A stretch of DNA of 7,809 bases from Alphaproteobacteria bacterium (GCA_018665505.1 JABJCS010000402.1:1-7809); one strand, 5' to 3'. Counted from the stretch's first letter, positions 1 through 6,332 are shown. The notes: generated by a model not told the origin, from the letters alone. Made by a program: numbers and translations.

Positions 1-1
1 C

Positions 2-385
2 AAGGAAATGCTGACCGCGCTCATCGGAGGCAAATGCCGCAAATGCGGTACCGTCCAATTCCCGAAGTCGAACGTCTGCGTCAGCCCTAATTGCGGCGAA
101 TTTCACAGCCAGGACGACCACCCCTTCGCCGACATACCGGCGACGGTGCAGTCTTGGACGGCGGATAACCTGACCTACGCGGTCGAACCACCGCAGCATT
201 TCGGCATGGTTGTCTTCCAGGAAGGTGGACGACTTATGTCGGACATCACTGATGTCGATGTCGGCGGCGTCGAAGTCGGCATGTCCATGCGGATGATGTT
301 TCGGATCAAGGAATTCGACGGTCAACGCGGCTTCACCCGCTACTTCTGGAAAGCCGCGCCTGACTTCACGAAAGACGGCGGTTGA
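2..385 (+). CDS. Zn-ribbon/OB-fold (DUF35) domain protein, 5'-truncated by window edge
   Basis: The frame is open from base 2 and ends at TGA 383-385. A methionine codon lies at 8, but only seven bases precede it and AAGGAA sits one base from it, too close for a ribosome site, so the frame probably continues upstream. Numbering from that Met, cysteines at 10, 13, 24 and 29 form a rubredoxin-like zinc ribbon, followed by an OB-fold half with the typical FGMVVF strand and a C-terminal TRYFWKAAP. Proteins of this family bind CoA and act as partner or scaffold of thiolases and HMG-CoA-synthase-like enzymes; the next gene is such a thiolase. It may be a stand-alone protein of about 130-140 residues or the C-terminal domain of a larger HMG-CoA-synthase-like fusion; the window cannot decide. 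The domain call is confident, the full gene structure is not. Confidence 0.85.
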   Translation, partial: KEMLTALIGGKCRKCGTVQFPKSNVCVSPNCGEFHSQDDHPFADIPATVQSWTADNLTYAVEPPQHFGMVVFQEGGRLMSDITDVDVGGVEVGMSMRMMFRIKEFDGQRGFTRYFWKAAPDFTKDGG

Positions 386-415
386 GGTAGAGTGAATAAA
401 ATTTTGTAACTGATA

Positions 416-488
416 CGTCATTCCTGCGTAGGCGGGAATCCAGTCTACCCCGAAATCAATCTGGGTCCCCGCCTTCGAGAGGACGACG
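416..488. repeat. REP-like pair of inverted palindromic units
   Basis: The gap between the OB-fold gene and the thiolase holds two 28-base units, 416-443 and 461-488, in opposite orientation; one matches the reverse complement of the other at 20 of 28 positions by my count. Each starts (in its own orientation) with CGTC and ends with CCAG. The left unit folds as ATTCCTGC (420-427) / GCGGGAAT (432-439) with a four-base loop and one T-G pair. The right unit folds less well (GTCCCCGC / GAGAGGAC, two mismatches). The spacer is 444-460. This matches the general look of dispersed REP/BIME-type elements often seen in alphaproteobacterial intergenic regions. It could also stabilise or end the upstream mRNA, but there is no T-run. 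I see no other copy in the window. Confidence 0.65.
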
Positions 489-511
489 ATGGCAGCGAAA
501 GGAACGAGGAC

Positions 512-1714
512 ATGGCAACGGGCATTAAGGACAAGGTCGCAATTCTGGGCATGGGTTGCTCCAAATTCGGAGAACGCTGGGATGCCGACGCTGAGGACCT
601 CATCGTCGAGGCCTACGAGGAATGCATCGCCGACGCGGGCGTCGAGACGAGCCAGATCGATGCCGCTTGGTTCTCCACCGCCATTGAGGAAGTCCATGTC
701 GGCAAGTCCGGCCTGCCACTCTCCATCGCCCTGCGCCTACCCAACATTCCGGTAACGCGGGTCGAAAACTACTGCGCGTCTGGTACTGAATCCTTCCGAG
801 GTGCGGTATACGCCGTTGCCTCCGGCGCCGCCGATATTGCGCTCGCGTGCGGTGTCGAGAAACTGAAGGACACCGGTTATGGTGGTCTGCCGCAACGCAG
901 CCGCGGTGCGGTTAATTCCATGTATTGGGCGAATGCCTCCGCCCCCGGCAGTTTTGCGCAACTTGCCACCGCCTATTCCACTAAACACGGCGTCTCTATG
1001 GACGAGATCAAGCGCGCCATGGCGCAAATTTCGGTTAAAAGCCATGAGAACGGCGCCAAAAACCCCAAGGCGCACCTGCAAAAAGTCATCGACATCGACA
1101 CAGTGCTGAATGCGCCGATGGTCGCGGCCCCGCTCGGCCTGTTCGATTGCTGTGGCGTCTCGGACGGTGCGGCAGCCGCCATCGTCACCACGCCGGAAAT
1201 CGCTCGAAGCATGGGCAAGCATGATTTGGTTTCCGTGAAAGCGCTGCAACTCGCCGTCTCGAACGGCCAAGAAGCTAGCCATAATTCCTGGGACGGCAGC
1301 TATTTCATCACCACCCGCAAAGCAGCCGAACGCGCCTATAAGGAAGCGGGCATCGACAAGCCCCGTGATCAGATTTCCATGTTTGAATGCCACGACTGTT
1401 TTTCCGTCACCGAGTTGGTAACCATGGAAGACCTTTACATCTCTGAGGAAGGCGAAGCTTGGCAGGATGTGCTCGACGGTTTCTACAACGCGGACGGCCA
1501 AGTGCCGTGCCAAATCGATGGTGGTCTAAAATGCTTTGGCCACCCAATCGGTGCCTCCGGACTACGGATGCTGTACGAAATGTACAATCAGGTATTAGGC
1601 CGCGCCGGCGATCGCCAGCTTGAGAACCCGACCATCGGCATGACTCACAATCTCGGCGGCTTCCCGCATCAGAACGTGTCGTCCATCGCCATCGTGGGCA
1701 AGCATGGGGCCTAA
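512..1714 (+). CDS. SCP2/SCP-x-type thiolase (acetyl-CoA acetyltransferase family)
   Basis: 400-residue thiolase-fold enzyme, predicted to condense or cleave acyl-CoA / 3-ketoacyl-CoA in the cytoplasm. The nucleophilic cysteine is Cys88 in the motif NYCASGTE. An HDCF box lies at residues 294-297 (within ECHDCFS), and a GHPIGASG box holds His344. The classical CxGGG motif near the C-terminus is replaced by HNLGGFP. HDCF plus loss of CxG is the fingerprint of SCP2/SCP-x-type thiolases, in which Cys296 of HDCF serves as the second catalytic cysteine. Length is usual for the group. ATG 512 is preceded by AAAGGA at 498-503 and by GAGGA immediately upstream; the N-terminus GIKDKVAILGMG is typical, supporting this start. 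An earlier ATG at 489 is in another frame. The upstream OB-fold protein is its likely partner. The true substrate is unknown. Confidence 0.92.
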   Translation: MATGIKDKVAILGMGCSKFGERWDADAEDLIVEAYEECIADAGVETSQIDAAWFSTAIEEVHVGKSGLPLSIALRLPNIPVTRVENYCASGTESFRGAVYAVASGAADIALACGVEKLKDTGYGGLPQRSRGAVNSMYWANASAPGSFAQLATAYSTKHGVSMDEIKRAMAQISVKSHENGAKNPKAHLQKVIDIDTVLNAPMVAAPLGLFDCCGVSDGAAAAIVTTPEIARSMGKHDLVSVKALQLAVSNGQEASHNSWDGSYFITTRKAAERAYKEAGIDKPRDQISMFECHDCFSVTELVTMEDLYISEEGEAWQDVLDGFYNADGQVPCQIDGGLKCFGHPIGASGLRMLYEMYNQVLGRAGDRQLENPTIGMTHNLGGFPHQNVSSIAIVGKHGA

Positions 1715-1737
1715 TATTTACGACAGAGAAGTTTAAG

Positions 1738-1766
1738 AAAAAGGCGCCCGTTACGGCGCCTTTTTT
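1738..1766 (+). terminator. Rho-independent terminator, symmetrical, after the thiolase
   Basis: GGCGCC (1743-1748), loop CGTTAC, GGCGCC (1755-1760), then six T (1761-1766). Five A (1738-1742) precede the stem, so the helix extends by A-T pairs and the element can also work on the minus strand. It begins 23 bases after the thiolase stop and ends 22 bases before the hydratase ATG. Confidence 0.88.
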
Positions 1767-1788
1767 ATGGAAGTTTGGAGATATCCAC

Positions 1789-2553
1789 ATGATCGATATT
1801 GAACGCCACGGTGTCTGCGCCGTTATCCGATTCAACAGGCCCGACGCCCTCAATGCGTTGAACGCCAACGGGCTCGACGCGCTGGAAGACGCCCTGGAAC
1901 AAACCTCTAAAAGCGACGCCCGCATGCTCATATTGACTGGAGCGGGAGACCGCGCTTTTTGCGCCGGAGCCGATATAAATGAGCTCGGCCCCCGCACAGC
2001 CGACCAAGTACGATCAGCGTCCCGGCGCGGCCAAGCCATCGGCCTCCGGATTGAAAACCTGCCCTTCCCGTCTATCGCCCTGTTGAACGGTTACGCCTTG
2101 GGCGGTGGGCTCGAACTCTCCCTCGGGTGCACATTCAGACTGGCGACACCGAATGCAATGATGGGATTTCCCGAAATCAAACTCGGTATTTGTACCGGAT
2201 GGGGTGGAACACAACGCCTCCCGCGCCTGATCCCATTGCAAGCCGCACTCGACCTTCTTATGTCGGGGCGCTTGATCGACGCCACTAAGGCCAAAGAATT
2301 AGGACTGGTTCATTCGATCACCGACGGCGACCCGATGAGTGCCGCCGTCGAATTCTCTGAACAATTCACAAGCAATAGTTTGCCCGCAATGGGGCTCGTA
2401 AGAGAGGCCGTCCTCCGCGCGAACGAACAGAATTTAGAATCAGGCTTCCGCACAGAATCTGATCTCTCAACATTGTCCTATCAATTGGAAGATTCAGCGG
2501 AAGGCGTCGCCGCATTCTTGGGCAAACGGAAACCGAATTTCCAAGATCGCTAA
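1789..2553 (+). CDS. Enoyl-CoA hydratase/isomerase (crotonase) family
   Basis: 254-residue crotonase-fold enzyme expected to hydrate trans-2-enoyl-CoA to 3-hydroxyacyl-CoA in beta-oxidation-like degradation. Seen in order: substrate/CoA segment NRPDALNALN (16-25), oxyanion-hole strand AFCAGADINEL (56-66), ALGGGLELS with Glu109 (second oxyanion-hole glycines 105-107), and FPEIKLG with Glu129. Glu109 and Glu129 match the two catalytic glutamates of rat mitochondrial enoyl-CoA hydratase (144 and 164), so true hydratase activity is plausible. The C-terminus FLGKRKPNFQDR is the usual ending. TGGAG at 1776-1780 lies eight bases before ATG 1789. The gene follows a strong terminator with almost no room for its own promoter between the T-run and the ribosome site. 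Its stop overlaps the stop of the convergent epimerase gene. Substrate chain length cannot be read from the sequence. Confidence 0.93.
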   Translation: MIDIERHGVCAVIRFNRPDALNALNANGLDALEDALEQTSKSDARMLILTGAGDRAFCAGADINELGPRTADQVRSASRRGQAIGLRIENLPFPSIALLNGYALGGGLELSLGCTFRLATPNAMMGFPEIKLGICTGWGGTQRLPRLIPLQAALDLLMSGRLIDATKAKELGLVHSITDGDPMSAAVEFSEQFTSNSLPAMGLVREAVLRANEQNLESGFRTESDLSTLSYQLEDSAEGVAAFLGKRKPNFQDR

Positions 2554-3488
2554 CCCGAGATCGGCTCCAGCCCTTCTTCCGCGCGCACGGCATTTATGAT
2601 CTGTAGCACACGCTCCGGCCACGGGCGAAACTGGACGCCGTACTCCCCGACAAGGCGCGAATTATCCATCAAGTAGACTCCGGATTCGTCTTTGCCGCCG
2701 GTCTCGTTCTCAAAGCGGATATCAGCGTCGGGTAGATACCCTCGCACCATCTCGGCCAAGTCGCCCATGGTGATCGTTGTGCCGCCGGAGTTGTAGATCG
2801 AATGCTTCGGCGCATCAGACATGAGTACACGGGCGAAGACTTCGGTAATGTCGTCCACGTGGATCGGCAGACGCGTGTAATCCGCGAAGGGGAAATTCGC
2901 GACCTCACCCCGGGACGGTTTCACAATACATTGGACGTGATCGACCGAGCCAAAAATCTTATCAGGGCCCGAGACATTGGTCGGCCGCACACCGCTAATC
3001 GACATTCCATGTTTGTCGATATAATCCTGAGCCTGCCACTCGTTGAAAATCTTATGCATCGAGTACTGGTTTTCGCCATGCTTAAAGTCTTCTTCATTCA
3101 CCGCCCGTTCACCGTAGTTTCTCTGAAAACCATAGACCGCGAGCGAACTCGCATAGACAACGCGCTTGGCGCCCGTCAGGCGTGATGCTTCAAAGAAATT
3201 ATCCATGCCGATGACATTCAACTTCATCGCCATATGCGGCGGATGATGACTACCGATGTAATACGCTAGATTGATCGTCCGGTCCGCACCTGCGGCCGCC
3301 ATCTTGTCCATGACATCGTCAAAATGCGTGATGTCGCCCCGCACAACCCGGACTTTATCCCCGAAATCATCGAAATCTCCATCCTGCGGCGCAATATCCA
3401 TCACTGTGACTTCCTCGCCTTGCGCCACGAGGGACCGCGTCAGACGACGGCCGATGAATCCTGTCCCACCTGCTATGAATACAGACAT
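2550..3488 (-). CDS. NAD-dependent epimerase/dehydratase (extended SDR)
   Basis: 312-residue Rossmann-fold protein of the extended short-chain dehydrogenase/reductase family. The cofactor loop GGTGFIG is at residues 7-13, and Asp31 at the end of the second strand suggests NAD(H) rather than NADP(H). Catalytic candidates are Ser114/Ser115 in VVYASSLAVYG, Tyr142 and Lys146 in the YSMHK box. The later GVRPTNVSGP and LPIHVDD segments are typical of sugar epimerase-like members. Start ATG (3486-3488 on this strand) has an excellent AGGGAGGAA site at 3494-3502. Read in its own direction, the gene runs towards the hydratase; its TAG (2550-2552) overlaps the hydratase TAA by sharing bases 2551-2552. 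It is transcribed apart from the neighbouring CoA genes, from the divergent gap at 3489-3630. The substrate is unknown: a nucleotide sugar, or a hydroxyacyl or aromatic alcohol, are all possible in this family. Confidence 0.88.
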   Translation of the reverse strand: MSVFIAGGTGFIGRRLTRSLVAQGEEVTVMDIAPQDGDFDDFGDKVRVVRGDITHFDDVMDKMAAAGADRTINLAYYIGSHHPPHMAMKLNVIGMDNFFEASRLTGAKRVVYASSLAVYGFQRNYGERAVNEEDFKHGENQYSMHKIFNEWQAQDYIDKHGMSISGVRPTNVSGPDKIFGSVDHVQCIVKPSRGEVANFPFADYTRLPIHVDDITEVFARVLMSDAPKHSIYNSGGTTITMGDLAEMVRGYLPDADIRFENETGGKDESGVYLMDNSRLVGEYGVQFRPWPERVLQIINAVRAEEGLEPISG

Positions 3489-3630
3489 GTTCGTTCCTCC
3501 CTACCCTGCATTTTCGTCCCTTACTGAAGTAGAGCCGAATCTGACAGACCAAGGGCCGGGTATTGAATTCTCTTTCACCCTCTGCGACCTAGCTTATGAA
3601 ACAATCAACGCCTAACGAAGGAAGATCAGG
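3489..3630. promoter_or_regulatory. Divergent intergenic region, presumed promoters
   Basis: These 142 bases separate the minus-strand epimerase from the plus-strand carboxyltransferase, so both transcripts should start here. Ribosome sites are clear on each side: AGGGAGGAA for the epimerase and AAGGAAG (3618-3624) for the carboxyltransferase. I find no convincing sigma-70 pair: TTGAAT at 3563-3568 is a possible plus-strand -35, but no good -10 follows at proper spacing. No clear operator palindrome is visible. Confidence 0.4.
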
Positions 3631-5178
3631 ATGACGTGGCAGCCGGAACTCGATGAACTGAAACGCCGCGAGGCATTCGCCGAGGAATTGGGAGGGCCGG
3701 AGCGCGTGAAGCGCCAGCACGACGGCGACCGGCTGACGATCCGAGAACGGGTTGAGCAGATGTCGGACACCGGATCGTTTCGTGAGCTCGGTAAGATCGC
3801 CGGGATGGCGGATTACGATGCGAACAATGACCTGGAGAAACTAACTCCTTCTAATTTCGTTTTCGGCCGCGCCAAGGTGGACGGTCGGCAAGTCGTAATC
3901 GGTGGTGACGACTTCACGGTGCGTGGTGGCTCCGCCGATGCGACGATCAAGGAAAAGCACCAAATGTGCGAGCGCATGGCGCACGAATTGCGCCTCCCCT
4001 TGATCCGCATGGTTGAAGGATCAGGCGGCGGCGGTTCGGTCAAAACCATTGAGACGACCGGGCGCGCAAACGTGCCGGGCGTCGCCGGTTGGGAAGTCGT
4101 GGTCGACAACATGGGCACGATCCCTCGGGTAGCGTTGGGTCTAGGCTCTGTCGCCGGTCTCGGTGCCGCTCATCTGGCGGCGGCGCATTACTCCGTCATG
4201 ATCAAAGACAACTCCGCACTCTTCGTTGCCGGGCCGCCGGTCGTCGAACGGCTTGGCCAAAAACTGACCAAGAATGAACTCGGCGGTTGGAAGATCCAAC
4301 TCCGCGCAGGCGCCGTCGATCATGCAGTTGACACCGAAGAAGACGCCTTCGAATGCGCACGCAAGTTTCTCTCCTACCTGCCACCTTCCGTGCATGACGT
4401 GCCGCCACGCGGCCCGCAGGAAGACGATCCGAACCGCCGCGAGGAATGGCTTCTGGACGCCATCCCGCGCGATATCCGCAAGGTCTATAAGATCCGCCCG
4501 ATCATCGAGGCGGTCGTCGACGAAGGATCGTTCTTCGAATGGGGCGACCGCTACGGCAAATCCATCGTCACCGGTTTTGCACGCCTCGACGGCTGGCCTG
4601 TCGCCTTGATGGCGAGCGATCCCTACTCCTATGGCGGTGGCTGGACGGCGGATACTTGCCGCAAGGTCGAAAAATTCGTCGACACCGCCGACACGTTCCA
4701 TCTACCCATCGTTTACCTGGCGGACTGCCCAGGATTCCAGATCGGGCTTGAGGCCGAAAAGAACGGGACCATCAAGGAAGGCGTGCGCGCCATGAGCGCC
4801 ATTTGGCAAACCGAGACACCGTGGTGTTCAGTCATCATCCGCAACGCCTTCGGCGTCGCCGGGGCTGCGCACAAGAACGGTGGTCGTTTCTGCACCCGCT
4901 ATGCTTGGCCGTCGGGCCGCTGGGGCTCCTTGCCGCTGGAAGGCGGGATCGAGGCCGCCTACCGCGCCGATATCGCGGGCGCCGACGATCCCGATGCGAA
5001 AATGGCGGAGATTGAGGAACGATTGAACAAACTCCGCTCGCCATTCCGCTCGGCCGAGAGTTTTTGGATCGAGGAGATTATCGACCCCCGCAACACGCGC
5101 TCGCTGCTCTGCGATTTCGCCAATACGGTCGCGCCGCTGCGCGAACCTGGCGTACGCCGACGCATGATGCGGCCATAA
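3631..5178 (+). CDS. Acyl-CoA carboxylase beta subunit (biotin-dependent carboxyltransferase)
   Basis: 515-residue protein with the two crotonase-like carboxyltransferase halves of the propionyl-/methylcrotonyl-CoA carboxylase beta family; it would move the carboxyl group from biotin to an acyl-CoA. The N-terminal part has the family helix with LTIRERVEQMSDTGSF, then FVFGRAKVDGRQV and a glycine-rich EGSGGGGS (oxyanion region, residues 129-136). The C-terminal half has SFFEWGDRYGKSIVTGFAR, DCPGFQIG and RNAFGVAGAAH (404-414). Length is normal. After AWP (425-427) the usual IAVMG-type segment is replaced by SGRWGSLPLEGG (428-439), so this is a divergent subgroup. No biotin carboxylase or biotin-carrier gene lies in the window; it may be elsewhere, or this protein may have another carboxyl donor complex. 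AAGGAAG at 3618-3624 supports ATG 3631. The MaoC gene follows after 13 bases. Substrate is not assignable. Confidence 0.87.
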   Translation: MTWQPELDELKRREAFAEELGGPERVKRQHDGDRLTIRERVEQMSDTGSFRELGKIAGMADYDANNDLEKLTPSNFVFGRAKVDGRQVVIGGDDFTVRGGSADATIKEKHQMCERMAHELRLPLIRMVEGSGGGGSVKTIETTGRANVPGVAGWEVVVDNMGTIPRVALGLGSVAGLGAAHLAAAHYSVMIKDNSALFVAGPPVVERLGQKLTKNELGGWKIQLRAGAVDHAVDTEEDAFECARKFLSYLPPSVHDVPPRGPQEDDPNRREEWLLDAIPRDIRKVYKIRPIIEAVVDEGSFFEWGDRYGKSIVTGFARLDGWPVALMASDPYSYGGGWTADTCRKVEKFVDTADTFHLPIVYLADCPGFQIGLEAEKNGTIKEGVRAMSAIWQTETPWCSVIIRNAFGVAGAAHKNGGRFCTRYAWPSGRWGSLPLEGGIEAAYRADIAGADDPDAKMAEIEERLNKLRSPFRSAESFWIEEIIDPRNTRSLLCDFANTVAPLREPGVRRRMMRP

Positions 5179-5191
5179 AGGAGGCAGATTC

Positions 5192-5626
5192 ATGGCGATT
5201 GAAGCATGGACTGGAACCTACGAGGACCTTCCACTCGGTGCAGAGGATTCTGCGTCGCAATTGATAGACGGGTCGGCCATCGACGCCTTCGCAAATGCGA
5301 TCCAAAGCTTTAATCCAGTTCATATGGATGGGGATTGGGCACGCAAAAACACCCATTACCCGGATCGTATAGCGCATGGCGTCATGACAACGGCGCTCAT
5401 GTCGCAACCACTCGTACAATTCTGCGAGAGGTATAAGATTCGGACGGCCCTGCTTACCTCGTCCTCGCGATATACCCGTGCCGTGATCGCGGGAGATACG
5501 GTAACCACGACCGTGCGCCTGGTTGAGAAGATGGACGCAAAGAAGCGTATCCGCTTTGAGGTGGAAACCAAAAATCAGAATGATGAAGTCGTGATGATTG
5601 GTGAACTCCTCGAACAGTGCATTTAG
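5192..5626 (+). CDS. MaoC-like hot-dog hydratase
   Basis: 144-residue single hot-dog domain of the MaoC / (R)-specific enoyl-CoA hydratase family. The hydratase-2 region reads QSFNPVHMD (38-46), followed by RIAHGVM, which is the expected ligand-binding loop. His44 matches the catalytic histidine of PhaJ-type hydratases (His36 in the Aeromonas enzyme). The paired aspartate (Asp31 there, in EDFNPLH) is replaced by Ser39, so classical hydration may be lost or altered. Later strands SSSRYTRAVIAGDTVTTTV are typical. A near-perfect AAGGAGG (5178-5184) overlaps the carboxyltransferase stop and lies seven bases before ATG 5192, implying translation on the same mRNA. The likely role is (de)hydration of a CoA ester made by the neighbouring carboxylase, or a non-catalytic binding role. 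Family call is firm, activity is uncertain. Confidence 0.88.
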   Translation: MAIEAWTGTYEDLPLGAEDSASQLIDGSAIDAFANAIQSFNPVHMDGDWARKNTHYPDRIAHGVMTTALMSQPLVQFCERYKIRTALLTSSSRYTRAVIAGDTVTTTVRLVEKMDAKKRIRFEVETKNQNDEVVMIGELLEQCI

Positions 5627-5632
5627 CACAAC

Positions 5633-5666
5633 GGATCGCATCTTGCTCAGATAAGATTGCGATGCC
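5633..5666 (+). other. Long imperfect hairpin between MaoC and the selenoprotein gene
   Basis: GGATCGCATCTT (5633-5644) pairs with 5653-5666 over 12 base pairs with two single-base bulges (T5658 and G5664) and an eight-base loop (5645-5652). It begins seven bases after the MaoC stop. No T-run follows, so it is not a standard intrinsic terminator; it could protect the 3' end of the upstream message, pause transcription, or be a protein site. A TAAAAT at 5675-5680 resembles a -10 box but lacks a well-spaced -35. Confidence 0.5.
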
Positions 5667-5696
5667 ACTCTGGTTAAAATAATTCAAAGGACCTGA

Positions 5697-6332
5697 ATGA
5701 TGGCAGAGCCGACACAGTTGGAAGTCTTCACTGACTACGTTTGACCGTGGTGTTATCTCAGTACCGGGCGTATTGAGAAGTTGAAGGAAAAATACAACAT
5801 CGAGATGAAGTGGATTCACTTCCCCCTGCACCCTGACACACCGCAGGAAGGCCGCGCGATGACCGATTTGTTCGCGGGACGAAGTGAAGCCGAGATGAAG
5901 GCCCGCCAAGATCAAATGAAGGGCTTGATGGAGCAAGAAGGCCTGCCGTATGGCGAGCGTACCCATACTTACAACAGCCGCCTTGCGCAGGAAATTGGTG
6001 CCTGGGCAGACACGCAAGAGGGTGGCGACATCATGCATGACGCGCTTTACCGCGCCTATTTCGTCGACACCAAGAACATTGGCGATCCAGATGTTTTACT
6101 GGAAATCGTGGAAGCAAACGGGCTTTCGGTCGATGAGGCGCGCAAGGTACTTGAAGAGCGCACCTTCAAGGATGTCGTCGACGAGGATTGGAGTAAGTCG
6201 CACCAATACGGTGTCACAGGTGTGCCGACTTTTGTCGCCGCTGGGCACGGGGTCGTCGGCGCACAACCATATGACACCCTTGAGAAGTTCTTGGAATCCG
6301 TCGGTGTAGAGGAACGCACCAACGGCGACTAA
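5697..6332 (+). CDS. DsbA/FrnE-family oxidoreductase, predicted selenoprotein (Sec-Pro-Trp-Cys)
   Basis: 211 codons if started at ATG 5697 (or 210 from the adjacent in-frame ATG 5700); AAAGGA at 5686-5691 is well placed for both. The protein reads LEVFTDYV, then TGA (5742-5744, residue 16), then PWCYLS. FrnE-like DsbA proteins have DxVCPWCY here, so the TGA replaces the nucleophilic first cysteine of CxxC; the resolving cysteine is Cys19. After the TGA the frame is open to TAA 6330-6332 and keeps family hallmarks: HFPLHPDTPQEG, YFVDTKNIGD, and the cis-proline loop GVTGVPTF (Pro177). Length is normal for the family (roughly 210-240). A hairpin fitting a bacterial SECIS follows the TGA. I infer a cytoplasmic thiol/selenol-disulfide oxidoreductase; no signal peptide is visible. 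Without recoding, only a truncated protein from TTG 5781 lacking the active site would be predicted. Alternatives are a sequencing error or a nonsense mutation, both less likely given the hairpin. Confidence 0.88.
5742..5744 (+). other. In-frame UGA predicted to encode selenocysteine
   Basis: The codon sits between GTT (Val) and CCG TGG TGT (Pro-Trp-Cys). It is the only in-frame stop in the gene and falls on the one residue most often exchanged for Sec in thiol oxidoreductases, the attacking cysteine of CxxC. Confidence 0.87.
5756..5778 (+). promoter_or_regulatory. Predicted bacterial SECIS hairpin
   Basis: TCTCAGTAC (5756-5764) pairs with GTATTGAGA (5770-5778) in an unbroken nine-pair stem including one G-U, closing a five-base loop CGGGC (5765-5769). 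Eleven bases separate the UGA from the stem, and twenty from the loop. Bacterial SECIS elements lie within the coding region just after the UGA, with a small apical loop about 16-37 bases downstream and a G among the first loop bases for SelB binding; all are met here. The hairpin also encodes part of the first helix (Leu-Ser-Thr-Gly-Arg-Ile-Glu region), as is usual for these dual-use elements. Confidence 0.82.

Noticed and set aside
489..755. Plus-strand frame starting at ATG 489
   Set aside because: Overlaps the thiolase in another frame, low-complexity Arg/Ser/Pro-rich translation typical of an out-of-frame read.
737..1513. Long minus-strand frame (258 codons) opposite the thiolase
   Set aside because: It is fully antisense to a gene with clear catalytic motifs and its translation resembles no family I know; a by-product of codon bias.
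3563..3591. Sigma-70 promoter with TTGAAT as -35
   Set aside because: The hexamer at about 17-base spacing (GACCTA) is a poor -10, so it is not listed as a separate promoter.
4141..4701. Minus-strand frame (186 codons) opposite the carboxyltransferase
   Set aside because: Antisense to a well-supported gene, no recognisable motifs, no convincing ribosome site.
5454..6038. Minus-strand frame (194 codons) across the MaoC/selenoprotein junction
   Set aside because: It overlaps the 3' end of MaoC and the selenoprotein coding region, and has no family motifs; a shadow frame.
5781..6332. A 183-residue frame starting at TTG 5781 as the true oxidoreductase gene
   Set aside because: It would lack the first strand and the whole active site. 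The upstream in-frame codons encode a perfect family N-terminus behind a good ribosome site, so the gene starts at 5697 or 5700 with UGA read as Sec.
5697..6332. Pseudogene inactivated by a nonsense mutation
   Set aside because: The only stop lies exactly on the CxxC cysteine, a SECIS-like hairpin follows at correct distance, and no frameshift or other decay is seen. Sequencing error remains the main alternative.
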